Shown in pieces: positions 42,204-49,481 of a DNA stretch of 56,086 nucleotides (positions are counted from its first letter, which is position 1; each line of letters starts with the position of its first letter). A model generated the notes under the pieces. The model ran no database searches, was not told the origin of the DNA, and saw only the letters and a list, made by a program, of their open reading frames with translations. The DNA lies in the NCBI GenBank assembly GCA_002726935.1, contig PBTC01000030.1:1-56086 (forward strand), in the 5' to 3' direction. The stretch is from Candidatus Saccharimonadota bacterium. Lineage in GTDB: Bacteria; Patescibacteriota; Saccharimonadia; Saccharimonadales; Saccharimonadaceae. The position numbers were made by a program, and so were the translations under genes.

Positions 42204-42691
42204 ATAGAAGCCCAGTCGTCCGTCCAGTAACCCCAAGTCGTCTGACTACTTGACCAGCGCGTATCCCGCATTGCGGTTGGGATAAAGGTTCGATAGGTAT
42301 CCGAGACACTGGCACGGATATATATCAGCTTATACCCTACGCCGTCAGAGCCGTACAGGAAGGTGTCACTATTATTTGTTCCTGCATTGCACGGAGCCTG
42401 CGGTACGGTCGTAATGATGTCAGTAAGCCCAGGAATAAAGCCGGCATTGTCCGGTTGATAGGCGCAGGAATAGCGCCACCCAACACTCGCCGTCGTCCCC
42501 GTCACGGGGAATGCCCCTGTCTTGGCTTGATATGCCAGCAGCGCATCACGGATGGTGCTCATCGCACTGTGCGCAGAAGTATACTTCGCCCTATCCTGTA
42601 TGCCGTTATACGCCACGATGGTAATTGACGCCAAAATAGCGATCACAACGATGACTATTAGCAACTCTACGATCGTAAACCCACGCTTCAT
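42200..42691 (-). CDS. Type IV prepilin-like protein
   Basis: A 163-residue prepilin: KRG|FTIVELL, core with an S in ILASIT, then AYNGIQDRAKYTSAHSAM. The head has two cysteines and several Tyr/Trp residues; it ends SQTTWGYWTDDWASI. A minor pilin or pseudopilin by size. No extra domain is visible. It is 72 bases downstream of rpoD and has its own promoter inside the rpoD terminator. Confidence 0.9.
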   Translation of the reverse strand: MKRGFTIVELLIVIVVIAILASITIVAYNGIQDRAKYTSAHSAMSTIRDALLAYQAKTGAFPVTGTTASVGWRYSCAYQPDNAGFIPGLTDIITTVPQAPCNAGTNNSDTFLYGSDGVGYKLIYIRASVSDTYRTFIPTAMRDTRWSSSQTTWGYWTDDWASI

Positions 42692-42699
42692 TACTGCTT

Positions 42700-42728
42700 A
42701 TGATACAGAAGCTGAAAGAAGCCTGCAA
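42700..42728 (-). promoter_or_regulatory. Promoter of the prepilin, overlapping the rpoD terminator
   Basis: TTGCAG (42723-42728) and TATCAT (42700-42705), 17 bases apart; 8 bases to the ATG, so leaderless. The -35 lies in the hairpin arm of the rpoD terminator. Confidence 0.6.
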
Positions 42729-42740
42729 CGTGCAGGCTTC
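42714..42740 (-). terminator. Terminator of the dnaG-rpoD operon
   Basis: Ten-bp perfect stem GAAGCCTGCA/TGCAGGCTTC with a 3-base loop and TTTC after it on the minus strand. Confidence 0.8.
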
Positions 42741-42763
42741 TTCGATTGAGTGAAACGGTGTGA

Positions 42764-43786
42764 TTAACCGAGGTATTCGTGTAGTTTCTTGGAGTCTTTG
42801 TGCTTGCGCAGCTTTGCCAATGCCTTGGCTTCGATTTGTCGGATACGCTCACGAGTGACGGCAAACTCCTGCCCCACCTCTTCAAGCGTGTGGCTCTTGC
42901 CGTTCTCAAGCCCGAAACGCATCTTGATAATCTTCTGCTCTCGATCAGAAAGAGTCGAAAGGATCGCCTGAACCTGTTCTTTCAAAAGCTGTGAGGCGGC
43001 TGACTCTTCCGGCGTTGCTGACTCTTCATCCTCGATGAAATCTTTAAGGAGCGAGTCTTCGTCGTCACCATCGCGGCCAACACCGGCGTCAAGACTGGTG
43101 ATGTCCTGCTTGATTTTCATGACGTACTCGACCTTCTCTGGCTCCATCTCGAGTTCTTTTGCGAGCTCTTCGATGGTTGGCTCACGGTTCAGCTCTTGCG
43201 TCATACGGCGCTGCGTACGAAGTAGCTTATTGATGGTTTCAACCATGTGCACTGGAATACGGATTGTGCGAGCTTGGTCGGCAATCGCACGCGTAATTGC
43301 CTGTCGAATCCACCATGTCGCATACGTTGAAAACTTGAATCCCTTGTCTGGATCAAACTTTTCGACGGCACGAAGTAGCCCTGTATTTCCCTCTTGAATA
43401 AGGTCAAGGAAGTCCAGACCACGACCGCTATAACGCTTTGCGATCGAAACAACGAGTCGCATATTCGCCTCTGCCATCTTGTCTTTCGCCTTCTTGTCGC
43501 CGGCAACAACTTTTTGGGCAAGCGCTAGCTCTTCTTCGGCGCTCAGGAGTGGGATTTTACCGATTTCTCGCAGGTACAAACGGACGCTGTCATCACTGGC
43601 ATCGTCAAAGTACTGCTCTTGGCTCAGCAGGTCCTCTTCTGTATCAACTTCTTCTTCGAGGTCTTCGATTGCAGGTTCATCAATCTCTACAGCCGAAACA
43701 CCAGTCACACCGGTATCTTCTACCGCTGCGTCTCCGACAATAGGGTCATTAGTTGCAGGCTCTTCGTTTTTCTTACTTCTTGGCAC
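42764..43786 (-). CDS. rpoD: Primary sigma factor RpoD (sigma-70)
   Basis: A 340-residue group-1 sigma factor. An acidic N-terminal region (1-65) replaces region 1.1; then region 1.2 ([17 protein letters not shown]), region 2 ([36 protein letters not shown]), region 3 and region 4 ([21 protein letters not shown]). Start is GTG with AGGAG 8 bases upstream, inside the end of dnaG (14-base overlap). The many TGn-TATAAT promoters in this window would be read by its region 3.0, which contacts extended -10 elements. Confidence 0.98.
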   Translation of the reverse strand: MPRSKKNEEPATNDPIVGDAAVEDTGVTGVSAVEIDEPAIEDLEEEVDTEEDLLSQEQYFDDASDDSVRLYLREIGKIPLLSAEEELALAQKVVAGDKKAKDKMAEANMRLVVSIAKRYSGRGLDFLDLIQEGNTGLLRAVEKFDPDKGFKFSTYATWWIRQAITRAIADQARTIRIPVHMVETINKLLRTQRRMTQELNREPTIEELAKELEMEPEKVEYVMKIKQDITSLDAGVGRDGDDEDSLLKDFIEDEESATPEESAASQLLKEQVQAILSTLSDREQKIIKMRFGLENGKSHTLEEVGQEFAVTRERIRQIEAKALAKLRKHKDSKKLHEYLG

Positions 43787-45521
43787 GAGGAATCTCCTTT
43801 ATGAGGTCGTTTAGTTGCTGTCGCATGTGACGAGCCGTCTCATCATCGCCATCCTCTTCGGCGCGACGCAAGGCTTCTGTCAGTAATTGTTTTTGCTTTT
43901 GCTTGTGTTCTGTTGTGAGTTGGCGGATCAGACGGGCGGCTTCGAAGTAACGATCTTCGTCACTCCATGTCCCGTAGCGTGCATCGGCCTTTAATAATAC
44001 TATTTTGACATAGGTGTCGATACTTTGCAACTGAGGCGGTGTGTCAGTCACTACATCCGTACTGCCCTTAAGATACGCAAGGAGCGCCTGGCGTTCATCG
44101 GACTGTACCATCGATGGCTCGACTTCCTTCAGCAGCTCCCTGACAGCCGGGTCAATCAACGTCACGGCCAACAAACTATCTTGATAGCTTGAGCCGTCCG
44201 GCGCAACCGGCGTCGTCTGGTGAACGGCTTTCTTCAGCGGCTTTGGCTCATCCTCGATGACGCCCGCAAGCTTATCCTTCAAAACATCCAGTGATGCGCC
44301 GGTGTACGTCGCGATCTTCTGAAGGTAGTGCTCTTGTTCAACCGGATCCTGCAACGCCCTCACCACCGTCACGCCGGCAGTCGTAAAGCGACGCTTCCCG
44401 GCTGCGGTCGTCAGATCTTCGCGCATCGAGTACTGTCGAAGCACCCAATCAACGACCGGCTGCGCGTCATCGATCGCCTTTTGCCACAGTGATGTGTCAG
44501 CTTGAATCACCTCATCAGGGTCTTTGTACTGCTCCGGCAGCGTGATAATGGTCAATTCATTCCCGACAGCCTGCGCGATAGGGATTGCTCGCTCGGTCGC
44601 CGCCAGACCAGCCGCGTCACCATCAAAAGCCAGCCTGGCATGAGGGCTTAACCGCACCAAGGCCTTCAGATGGTGCTCGGTCATAGCCGTGCCTGCGGTG
44701 GCAACGACTTGTCGTACACCAGCCTGATGGCTGCTGACAACGTCCAGATTACCTTCGACAATCACGGCATAATCGTTCTGACGAATCGCCTCTTTGGCCT
44801 GGCTGAGACCAAAGACGTGTCGCCCTTTGTCATACAAAAGAGTTTGCGGCGTATTTAGATACTTCGGGGCATTCGGTTCGTCGGTAATAATTCGAGCAGT
44901 AAAACCGATAACCTGACCCGATGAATCCATCAGCGGAACAGTCATGCGGCCACGGAATAGATCGCCACCAAAGCGGTTTGTCAGGCCCGCCTGACTCAGC
45001 TCTTGTTTCGTGAAACCTTTCTTCGTCAGAAAACTAACCAGCGCGTCGCCGTTTGAAGGCGCATAGCCAATTCGAAAATTTTGGACTATTTCTTTACTCA
45101 GTCCACGTTTCTTGAAAACATAATCGACGGCGTGCTGGTTTCGCACCAAGCTCTGCTGATAGTACTGCGTGGCGAGTTCGTGAGCCTCGAGGAGACGTCT
45201 CTTACGCCGAGCAATCTCTTGTGCACCCTTAGAGCTATACGCGGACAGGTCAACGCCAGCTTTTTTCGCCAAAATATCCATTGCTCCGCGAAAGTCGACA
45301 CCCTCAACTTCCATCACAAAGCTGAAAACATCTCCCCCTTTATTTGACGAAAAGTCGTGCCAAATATTCTTATCCGGGCTGACATAAAAACTAGGAGTCT
45401 TTTCGCCCGTAAAGGGGCTCAGGCCCTTGAAGTTACGACCCGCACGCTTCAATTGGACATACTCACCAATCACATCTTCGATGTTGATGCGTGCACGAAT
45501 CTCTTCTTTGGCGTCCTGCAT
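43773..45521 (-). CDS. dnaG: DNA primase DnaG with a degenerate zinc site
   Basis: A 582-residue DnaG. The N-terminal CHC2 region keeps EKTPSF and the fold, but all four zinc ligands are gone: Ser35, Thr38, Asp56 and Ser59 stand at the positions of Cys, His, Cys, Cys. The toprim core is present ([28 protein letters not shown]). A C-terminal helicase-binding helical region closes it. It makes primers for replication. The ATG at 45521 is six bases after a TATACT, so the operon dnaG-rpoD seems leaderless; the frame is open 8 codons further upstream. Confidence 0.97.
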   Translation of the reverse strand: MQDAKEEIRARINIEDVIGEYVQLKRAGRNFKGLSPFTGEKTPSFYVSPDKNIWHDFSSNKGGDVFSFVMEVEGVDFRGAMDILAKKAGVDLSAYSSKGAQEIARRKRRLLEAHELATQYYQQSLVRNQHAVDYVFKKRGLSKEIVQNFRIGYAPSNGDALVSFLTKKGFTKQELSQAGLTNRFGGDLFRGRMTVPLMDSSGQVIGFTARIITDEPNAPKYLNTPQTLLYDKGRHVFGLSQAKEAIRQNDYAVIVEGNLDVVSSHQAGVRQVVATAGTAMTEHHLKALVRLSPHARLAFDGDAAGLAATERAIPIAQAVGNELTIITLPEQYKDPDEVIQADTSLWQKAIDDAQPVVDWVLRQYSMREDLTTAAGKRRFTTAGVTVVRALQDPVEQEHYLQKIATYTGASLDVLKDKLAGVIEDEPKPLKKAVHQTTPVAPDGSSYQDSLLAVTLIDPAVRELLKEVEPSMVQSDERQALLAYLKGSTDVVTDTPPQLQSIDTYVKIVLLKADARYGTWSDEDRYFEAARLIRQLTTEHKQKQKQLLTEALRRAEEDGDDETARHMRQQLNDLIKEIPRAKK

Positions 45522-45527
45522 ATCACT

Positions 45528-45533
45528 AGTATA
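45528..45533 (-). promoter_or_regulatory. -10 box of dnaG-rpoD
   Basis: TATACT on the minus strand, 6 bases before the ATG at 45521; leaderless start. It sits 60 bases from the promoter of the divergent gene at 45609. Confidence 0.55.
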
Positions 45534-45590
45534 CCTCAAGGACACCCCTGTTACGATAGCGACCCCTCTCTTTCTATCTGATGCTGTTTG

Positions 45591-45599
45591 TGCTTAAAT
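45591..45599 (+). promoter_or_regulatory. Extended -10 promoter of the gene at 45609
   Basis: TGcTTAAAT, 9 bases before the ATG; TTTCTA lies 17 bases upstream of the -10. Predicted leader about 3 bases. Confidence 0.5.
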
Positions 45600-45608
45600 G
45601 AACTCGAT

Positions 45609-46274
45609 ATGTATCCAAATCAACCCGTCCCTCCATCACCTCAACCACCCCAGCAGCCACAACAGCCTGGGCAGCCGCCGATTGTGCCGCTCGATTATTT
45701 GGACCAGATTGCTCCGCAAACGCAAAAGAAACGCTTCTTTGACTCTGGACCCAAAAAGCTCATCATCATACTAGCGGCTGCTTTCTTGGTGGTGATGACT
45801 CTCGTTGTGATCGTTAACGTGATCACCGGCGCAAACAGAAGGCCCGCAGAGCAACTAGCCGCTCGCCTGATGAGCACACAGCAGATTGCGGACAATGCGC
45901 AGGAGAACCTAAAAACAACCAGCCTGCGAAGCCTCAACAGTACCCTGCGGGTTTACTTCACCAACACCAATCGTGACATTGCGCAGCCGTTCGCCACCAT
46001 CGATATCAACCCGACAAAAGTAAGCAGGGGTGTCGCCAGTGAGGAAGCGGCCTTGACCGCCGCAACTGAAGAGCGACTTGAGGACGCACGCCTTAACGCA
46101 GTCTTTGACCGCACGTATGCTCGCGAAATGGAATATCAACTCGCGACATTGCTCGCCCTAATGGAGCGTGTCTACAGCTCGACGAGCAGCAGCAGTCTGA
46201 AGGAGTATCTCGAGGAGTCGTACGACAATCTTGAGCCGCTGCATGAACAATTTGCCGCCTTTGACGAAGCCTAG
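45609..46274 (+). CDS. Pro/Gln-rich single-pass membrane protein
   Basis: A 221-residue protein. The first 30 residues are mostly Pro and Gln (VPPSPQPPQQPQQPGQPP). A membrane helix (about 50-74) follows and then a helical extracytoplasmic domain of 145 residues. The layout matches the protein at 21512. Polyproline runs make it a likely EF-P client. No family was recognised. Start is 45609, since an upstream in-frame ATG precedes the -10. It shares CTAG with the convergent gene. Confidence 0.82.
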   Translation: MYPNQPVPPSPQPPQQPQQPGQPPIVPLDYLDQIAPQTQKKRFFDSGPKKLIIILAAAFLVVMTLVVIVNVITGANRRPAEQLAARLMSTQQIADNAQENLKTTSLRSLNSTLRVYFTNTNRDIAQPFATIDINPTKVSRGVASEEAALTAATEERLEDARLNAVFDRTYAREMEYQLATLLALMERVYSSTSSSSLKEYLEESYDNLEPLHEQFAAFDEA

Positions 46275-46618
46275 TCCTGATTCTCTGTTACTAATTGGTA
46301 GCTTAATCGAACAAGATCTTTGATCTCTTCATCGTCTAACTGACCCGAACAAATAATGGTGTTCCAGTGCTTTTTATTCAAATGGTAGCCGGGCAATACT
46401 GACTCATATCGCTCACGTAATGTCTCGGCCAGCTGAGGATCACACTTCAGGCTAATACGAAGTGGACTACTGCCATCGGCAATAATTGCAAACAGCTTCC
46501 CTTCGTTTGCCTCTTTGTCACCTACTTTATAGACTGATGTACCCTCTCCAAAAGGAAAATCAAGCCACGTGTTCGGAAAATCAAGCAGGTATTGATCCAT
46601 TTCTTTGTGCGTAATCAT
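46271..46618 (-). CDS. MmcQ/YjbR family protein
   Basis: A 115-residue protein of the YjbR fold. It carries the family pattern FPFGEGTSVYKVGDK, LFAIIAD, ISLKCDP and the closing PGYHLNKKHWNTI. These proteins are thought to bind DNA, but no clear role is known. The start overlaps the orn stop (ATGA). Confidence 0.92.
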   Translation of the reverse strand: MITHKEMDQYLLDFPNTWLDFPFGEGTSVYKVGDKEANEGKLFAIIADGSSPLRISLKCDPQLAETLRERYESVLPGYHLNKKHWNTIICSGQLDDEEIKDLVRLSYQLVTENQD

Positions 46619-47169
46619 GACTTCACCTTCTTTAAGTAGTACTTCAACTCTTCGATGCTTCCGCGAATGTCGCTCAATGCTCGGTGCGCCTCTGGCTTTG
46701 CATATTTCTTGCGATACTTGCCCTCGAACACTACTTTCCAGGCACTCACATCGAGCATGCGATAGTGTAGCTTTTCATTCAAGCGCGGCCATTCATTCTC
46801 TATAAATCGACGATCCATGTGCACTGAATTTCCAGCGAGGAGAACACGGGTATCCGAATCAAAGTGCGCATCAAGCAATTGAATAAGTTCGTTTTCGATC
46901 GTTCGGCCGTTTCTGCCCGATAGCTCATTCTGCTTCATCAATGCATCGCGCGCCTCGGGGTGGGCTGCGAAGAACGCGGCAGCAGGCCCTTTGAGCATAC
47001 GGCGTTCGACCAGACGTGGCCCTACTTTTACTGCCGCTTCGTAGACCGCTAACTCTTTAAAATCCCAATCGGTCACAATGGCAGCAACCTCAAGAATACG
47101 ATCTTCAACAGGATCAAGACCTGTCATCTCAAGATCAATCCACAGCAGCTTACCTTCAAAATTTTTCAT
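46615..47169 (-). CDS. orn: Oligoribonuclease
   Basis: A 184-residue DEDDh exonuclease, typical length for Orn. WIDLEMTGLD (motif I with D and E), NSVHMDRRFI (motif II), HRALSDIRGSIEEL (motif III with catalytic His and Asp). It degrades 2-5-mers after PNPase and RNase J, and can break down pGpG. Since the NrnA-like protein in this window seems inactive, Orn may be the main nanoRNase. Confidence 0.96.
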   Translation of the reverse strand: MKNFEGKLLWIDLEMTGLDPVEDRILEVAAIVTDWDFKELAVYEAAVKVGPRLVERRMLKGPAAAFFAAHPEARDALMKQNELSGRNGRTIENELIQLLDAHFDSDTRVLLAGNSVHMDRRFIENEWPRLNEKLHYRMLDVSAWKVVFEGKYRKKYAKPEAHRALSDIRGSIEELKYYLKKVKS

Positions 47170-47179
47170 ATCTTTCTCG

Positions 47180-47188
47180 ATTATAGCA
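47180..47188 (-). promoter_or_regulatory. Extended -10 promoter of orn
   Basis: TGcTATAAT on the minus strand, 10 bases before the ATG at 47169. Leader about 3 bases. Confidence 0.6.
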
Positions 47189-47194
47189 AGAAGG

Positions 47195-47223
47195 TTGCAT
47201 CACCGTCATATTCAGTATTAAAT
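47195..47223 (+). promoter_or_regulatory. Promoter of the GC-rich gene at 47270
   Basis: TTGCAT (47195-47200) and TTAAAT (47218-47223), 17 bases apart. Leader about 40 bases with AGGAGG. Confidence 0.55.
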
Positions 47224-47269
47224 AATGGCACGTTGCAACCGCAACCGTTCCCCACAGTTAGGAGGCTCT

Positions 47270-47926
47270 ATGCCTGTAGTCAAAGACGCTCGCGGCGGCT
47301 TGCGGTACGGAAGACTGACTGAGTTTTCGTACCGTGAACACCCGAGCGACTTCCTGTCACCCGGCGAGTTTGCAGCTCGAGTCGCAGTGGCTCGCAGTCG
47401 CGTACTCGATATCGTGCGCTTCACCGAGACCCCGCTCAGCGGCAAGGGTCTCTGCCACGAAGTCCGCGGACTGACAGCTGACATGGAGACGCTGGTCGAC
47501 TATGTCGATGAGCGTGACTCTCGTCGCGCGAACAACGTTCGCAAAGCAAAGAAGTGGTACCGGCACGGGCTGCAGTCCAGCCGTTCACTTCCGCGCTCAC
47601 CTCAGCACCTAGCAAGACGACGCTCCGCCCTGTTCGGCGGCGCCGACTTGCCAGAGGGGTATCTGGAAGACCGCTACGACCCCGCCGTCACTCAAGACGA
47701 GTGTGACGGGTTCGTCGACCTGATGCGCTGGCTGGTGCTCAGAGAGGCCGTCGCTACCATGATCGAGCAGCACGAGCTCGAGTGGATGAACGGCGTCTGG
47801 TACATCAAGGTGTCCACGCTGGATGCGCATCGCTCTGGCAAGCAAAAAAAGGCGAATCGAGTCAAGCAAGACGATCGGTCCTTCCACGGCCGGCCGAACC
47901 GAGACCGCGGGAAGATCGCCGCCTAA
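47270..47926 (+). CDS. GC-rich orphan basic protein
   Basis: A 218-residue, Arg-rich, soluble protein with no family I recognise. It has a basic middle (RRANNVRKAKKWYRHG) and tail (KQKKANRVKQDD), and a hydrophobic stretch LMRWLVLREAVATMI. Codons are GC-rich (CTG, GTC, GAC, CGC) unlike its neighbours. The ATG at 47270 is used because TTAGGAGG lies six bases upstream; an in-frame ATG at 47225 precedes it. The basic character suggests nucleic acid binding, but that is only a guess. Confidence 0.78.
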   Translation: MPVVKDARGGLRYGRLTEFSYREHPSDFLSPGEFAARVAVARSRVLDIVRFTETPLSGKGLCHEVRGLTADMETLVDYVDERDSRRANNVRKAKKWYRHGLQSSRSLPRSPQHLARRRSALFGGADLPEGYLEDRYDPAVTQDECDGFVDLMRWLVLREAVATMIEQHELEWMNGVWYIKVSTLDAHRSGKQKKANRVKQDDRSFHGRPNRDRGKIAA

Positions 47927-47938
47927 CGAACTGCGGGT

Positions 47939-47998
47939 GAGCGTCGAAAGTGCAGATGGGAAAACCACATCACGGTGCCCCTCCTGCCATCGACGCTC
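47939..47998 (+). repeat. Inverted repeat after the GC-rich gene
   Basis: Nine-base perfect arms GAGCGTCGA (47939-47947) and TCGACGCTC (47990-47998) enclose 42 bases with a further short pairing. CCCCGCGGGG follows. It may be a 3' end structure of the gene at 47270; no T-run lies at once after it. Confidence 0.55.
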
Positions 47999-48013
47999 CC
48001 CGCGGGGGTCTCC

Positions 48014-48400
48014 CTAAGACTTTTTACGAAACTGAAGACTTAAAGAATTGATACAATACCGCTGATCGGTTGGAGTCCCAAAGCCCTCGCCTTCAAAAAC
48101 ATGGCCAAGATGACCACCACAATGCGCGCAGGTGACTTCGGTCCGAGTCATACCCAGCGAAACGTCCTCATGGAAAACCACCGCTCCGGGCTTAGCATCA
48201 TAGAAGCTTGGCCACCCACAATGCGCATCAAATTTTGCGTCATTATCAAATAGCACCGTCCCGCAAGCAGCACAGGCGTATTCACCCGGTTCGAAGGTGG
48301 CATCGTATTTACCCGAGAACGGCGCTTCGGTTGCCTTCCGAAACAGTACCTCATACTGCTCATCGCTCAGTTTGTTTTTATACTGAGAGCCGTCTGCCAT
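48014..48400 (-). CDS. msrB: Peptide-methionine (R)-S-oxide reductase MsrB
   Basis: A 128-residue MsrB. Zinc cysteines CAAC and CAHC are present, as are HCGWPSFYD and the catalytic end RYCINSLSLQF. It reduces methionine-R-sulfoxide with thioredoxin. The ATG at 48400 is preferred to the preceding GTG. The mscL stop lies two bases before, suggesting coupling. Confidence 0.97.
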   Translation of the reverse strand: MADGSQYKNKLSDEQYEVLFRKATEAPFSGKYDATFEPGEYACAACGTVLFDNDAKFDAHCGWPSFYDAKPGAVVFHEDVSLGMTRTEVTCAHCGGHLGHVFEGEGFGTPTDQRYCINSLSLQFRKKS

Positions 48401-48402
48401 CA

Positions 48403-48840
48403 CTAACTCTTTTGCTTATCAAGCTTGGTGAGTCCGAGTAAGTGGAAGACAAAGTAGACAACCAGCGCAATCACGACAAAATTAATGAAATCGTTCAAGA
48501 ACGTTCCGTACTGAATCACGACTGGCTCACCGCTGGCGCGGCCGATTGTCCACGTCAGACCCTTCAGGCCATCACCAGAACCAAGAATCAGTCCTAATGG
48601 TGGCATGACGATATTATCAATAAACGAACGCGTTAAAACACTCACTGCCGTTCCTAACAAGAGTCCGACAGCCAGACCAACGACGCCCTGTGTGCGGATG
48701 AAGTCGACAAATCCCTTCACCTGCTTGCCGCCAACGGTCACGAGCGCAGACGGGCGCTCCTTTACTACCACTTCCTTTTCTTTGACCACTTCTTTGCGCG
48801 GCGTCTGTTTCTTGGATGTATTCTTCTGTGCTGCTGACAT
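48403..48840 (-). CDS. mscL: Large-conductance mechanosensitive channel MscL
   Basis: A 145-residue MscL. A basic N-terminal extension (about 1-42, rich in Lys, Glu and Val) precedes VDFIRTQGVVGLAVGLLLGTA (TM1) and FINFVVIALVVYFVFHLLG (TM2). It opens under membrane tension and releases solutes in osmotic downshift. AAGGAG lies before the ATG, and TATAAT at 48862-48867 may be its -10. Confidence 0.95.
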   Translation of the reverse strand: MSAAQKNTSKKQTPRKEVVKEKEVVVKERPSALVTVGGKQVKGFVDFIRTQGVVGLAVGLLLGTAVSVLTRSFIDNIVMPPLGLILGSGDGLKGLTWTIGRASGEPVVIQYGTFLNDFINFVVIALVVYFVFHLLGLTKLDKQKS

Positions 48841-48900
48841 ATAACTCCTTATATATTCGTTATTATAAAGTATTCGTGGATGATGCAGGAGGAAGATGGC

Positions 48901-48939
48901 TCTCGCAGGGGGCGGCTTTCAATCGCCGCCCCCGCGAGA
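48901..48939 (-). promoter_or_regulatory. 15-bp GC-rich hairpin after the orphan gene at 48943
   Basis: Stem of GCCGCCCCC/GGGGGCGGC plus TCTCGC/GCGAGA with one bulged base. It lacks a T-run. Its core resembles the hairpin at 20832-20862. Confidence 0.7.
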
Positions 48940-48942
48940 ACT

Positions 48943-49251
48943 TCACGCCGTCGTGCTGGCCACCTGTTTGGTCACAAATTGGACTACAGGATACTGCCGA
49001 GTTGTGTGCGTGCCGTAGACCTCGACGACCTCATCGCCGGTGTTGACCACAGCAATGCGGTCCGTGAGCTCGAGTTCACGGAGCTTGCGACACAGCTGGC
49101 TTTGGTGAAAGCGCAGCCCCTGAAACGCGCGCTTGACGTGCTGCTCGAAGCGTGGGCCTCGTGCCACGCTGATCGGGGCTCCCCGTGTCTCGGCTTGCTG
49201 GATGCGCTCCAGCATGTCGTCGGCCAGCGTGGTGTCATCTCGTTGCGCCAT
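48943..49251 (-). CDS. GC-rich orphan protein
   Basis: A 102-residue soluble protein with no recognised family. It is charged, with Arg/Glu-rich helices in the first 70 residues (EQHVKRAFQGLRFHQ) and a hydrophobic C-terminal part (VVEVYGTHTTRQYPVVQFV). Codons are GC-rich. AGGAGG lies four bases before the ATG. A promoter, a small leader ORF and a terminator precede it, and a GC-rich hairpin follows. Confidence 0.78.
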   Translation of the reverse strand: MAQRDDTTLADDMLERIQQAETRGAPISVARGPRFEQHVKRAFQGLRFHQSQLCRKLRELELTDRIAVVNTGDEVVEVYGTHTTRQYPVVQFVTKQVASTTA

Positions 49252-49307
49252 GATTCCTCCTGATTGTTAACGAAGAGTTTTTCTCTTCGGCGATCGTTGC
49301 GAGAAAC

Positions 49308-49331
49308 AAAAAAGTCGAGGCTTCCCTCGAC
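49308..49331 (-). terminator. Terminator between leader ORF and GC-rich gene (possible attenuator)
   Basis: Seven-bp stem GTCGAGG/CCTCGAC followed by TTTTTT on the minus strand. It lies about 23 bases after the leader ORF stop and 57 bases before the gene at 48943. It could also end the argS transcript. Confidence 0.75.
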
Positions 49332-49354
49332 GACTTGTTGCTTCTGCGGATGTG

Positions 49355-49432
49355 CTAAGAAGTAATCGCCGAGCGCGAGACAAACAACAAGTTCAACATG
49401 AGCCGATACTGTGTGTTCATACTACTCTGCAT
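49355..49432 (-). CDS. Candidate 25-residue leader peptide
   Basis: ATG at 49432 with AGGAAG six bases upstream; ends at TAG 49355. The peptide is MQSSMNTQYRLMLN… with four Leu and a second Met at residue 5 that could be the start. It lies right after a promoter (49451-49479) and before a terminator, like an attenuation leader. No run of one amino acid is striking, apart from Leu. Confidence 0.45.
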   Translation of the reverse strand: MQSSMNTQYRLMLNLLFVSRSAITS

Positions 49433-49450
49433 ATTTACTTCCTGCAGGCT

Positions 49451-49479
49451 ATAGTACACCGAATGGCGCACCGAGGCAA
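49451..49479 (-). promoter_or_regulatory. Promoter of the leader ORF unit
   Basis: TTGCCT (49474-49479) and TACTAT (49451-49456), 17 bases apart, at the end of argS. Predicted start near 49444, just at the Shine-Dalgarno of the leader ORF. Confidence 0.6.
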
Positions 49480-49481
49480 CG

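Noticed and set aside
49355-49432. Classical amino-acid attenuation for an arginine or leucine gene
   Set aside because: The leader ORF has no strong run of one codon and the gene behind it is not a known biosynthetic gene; kept only as a possible attenuator.
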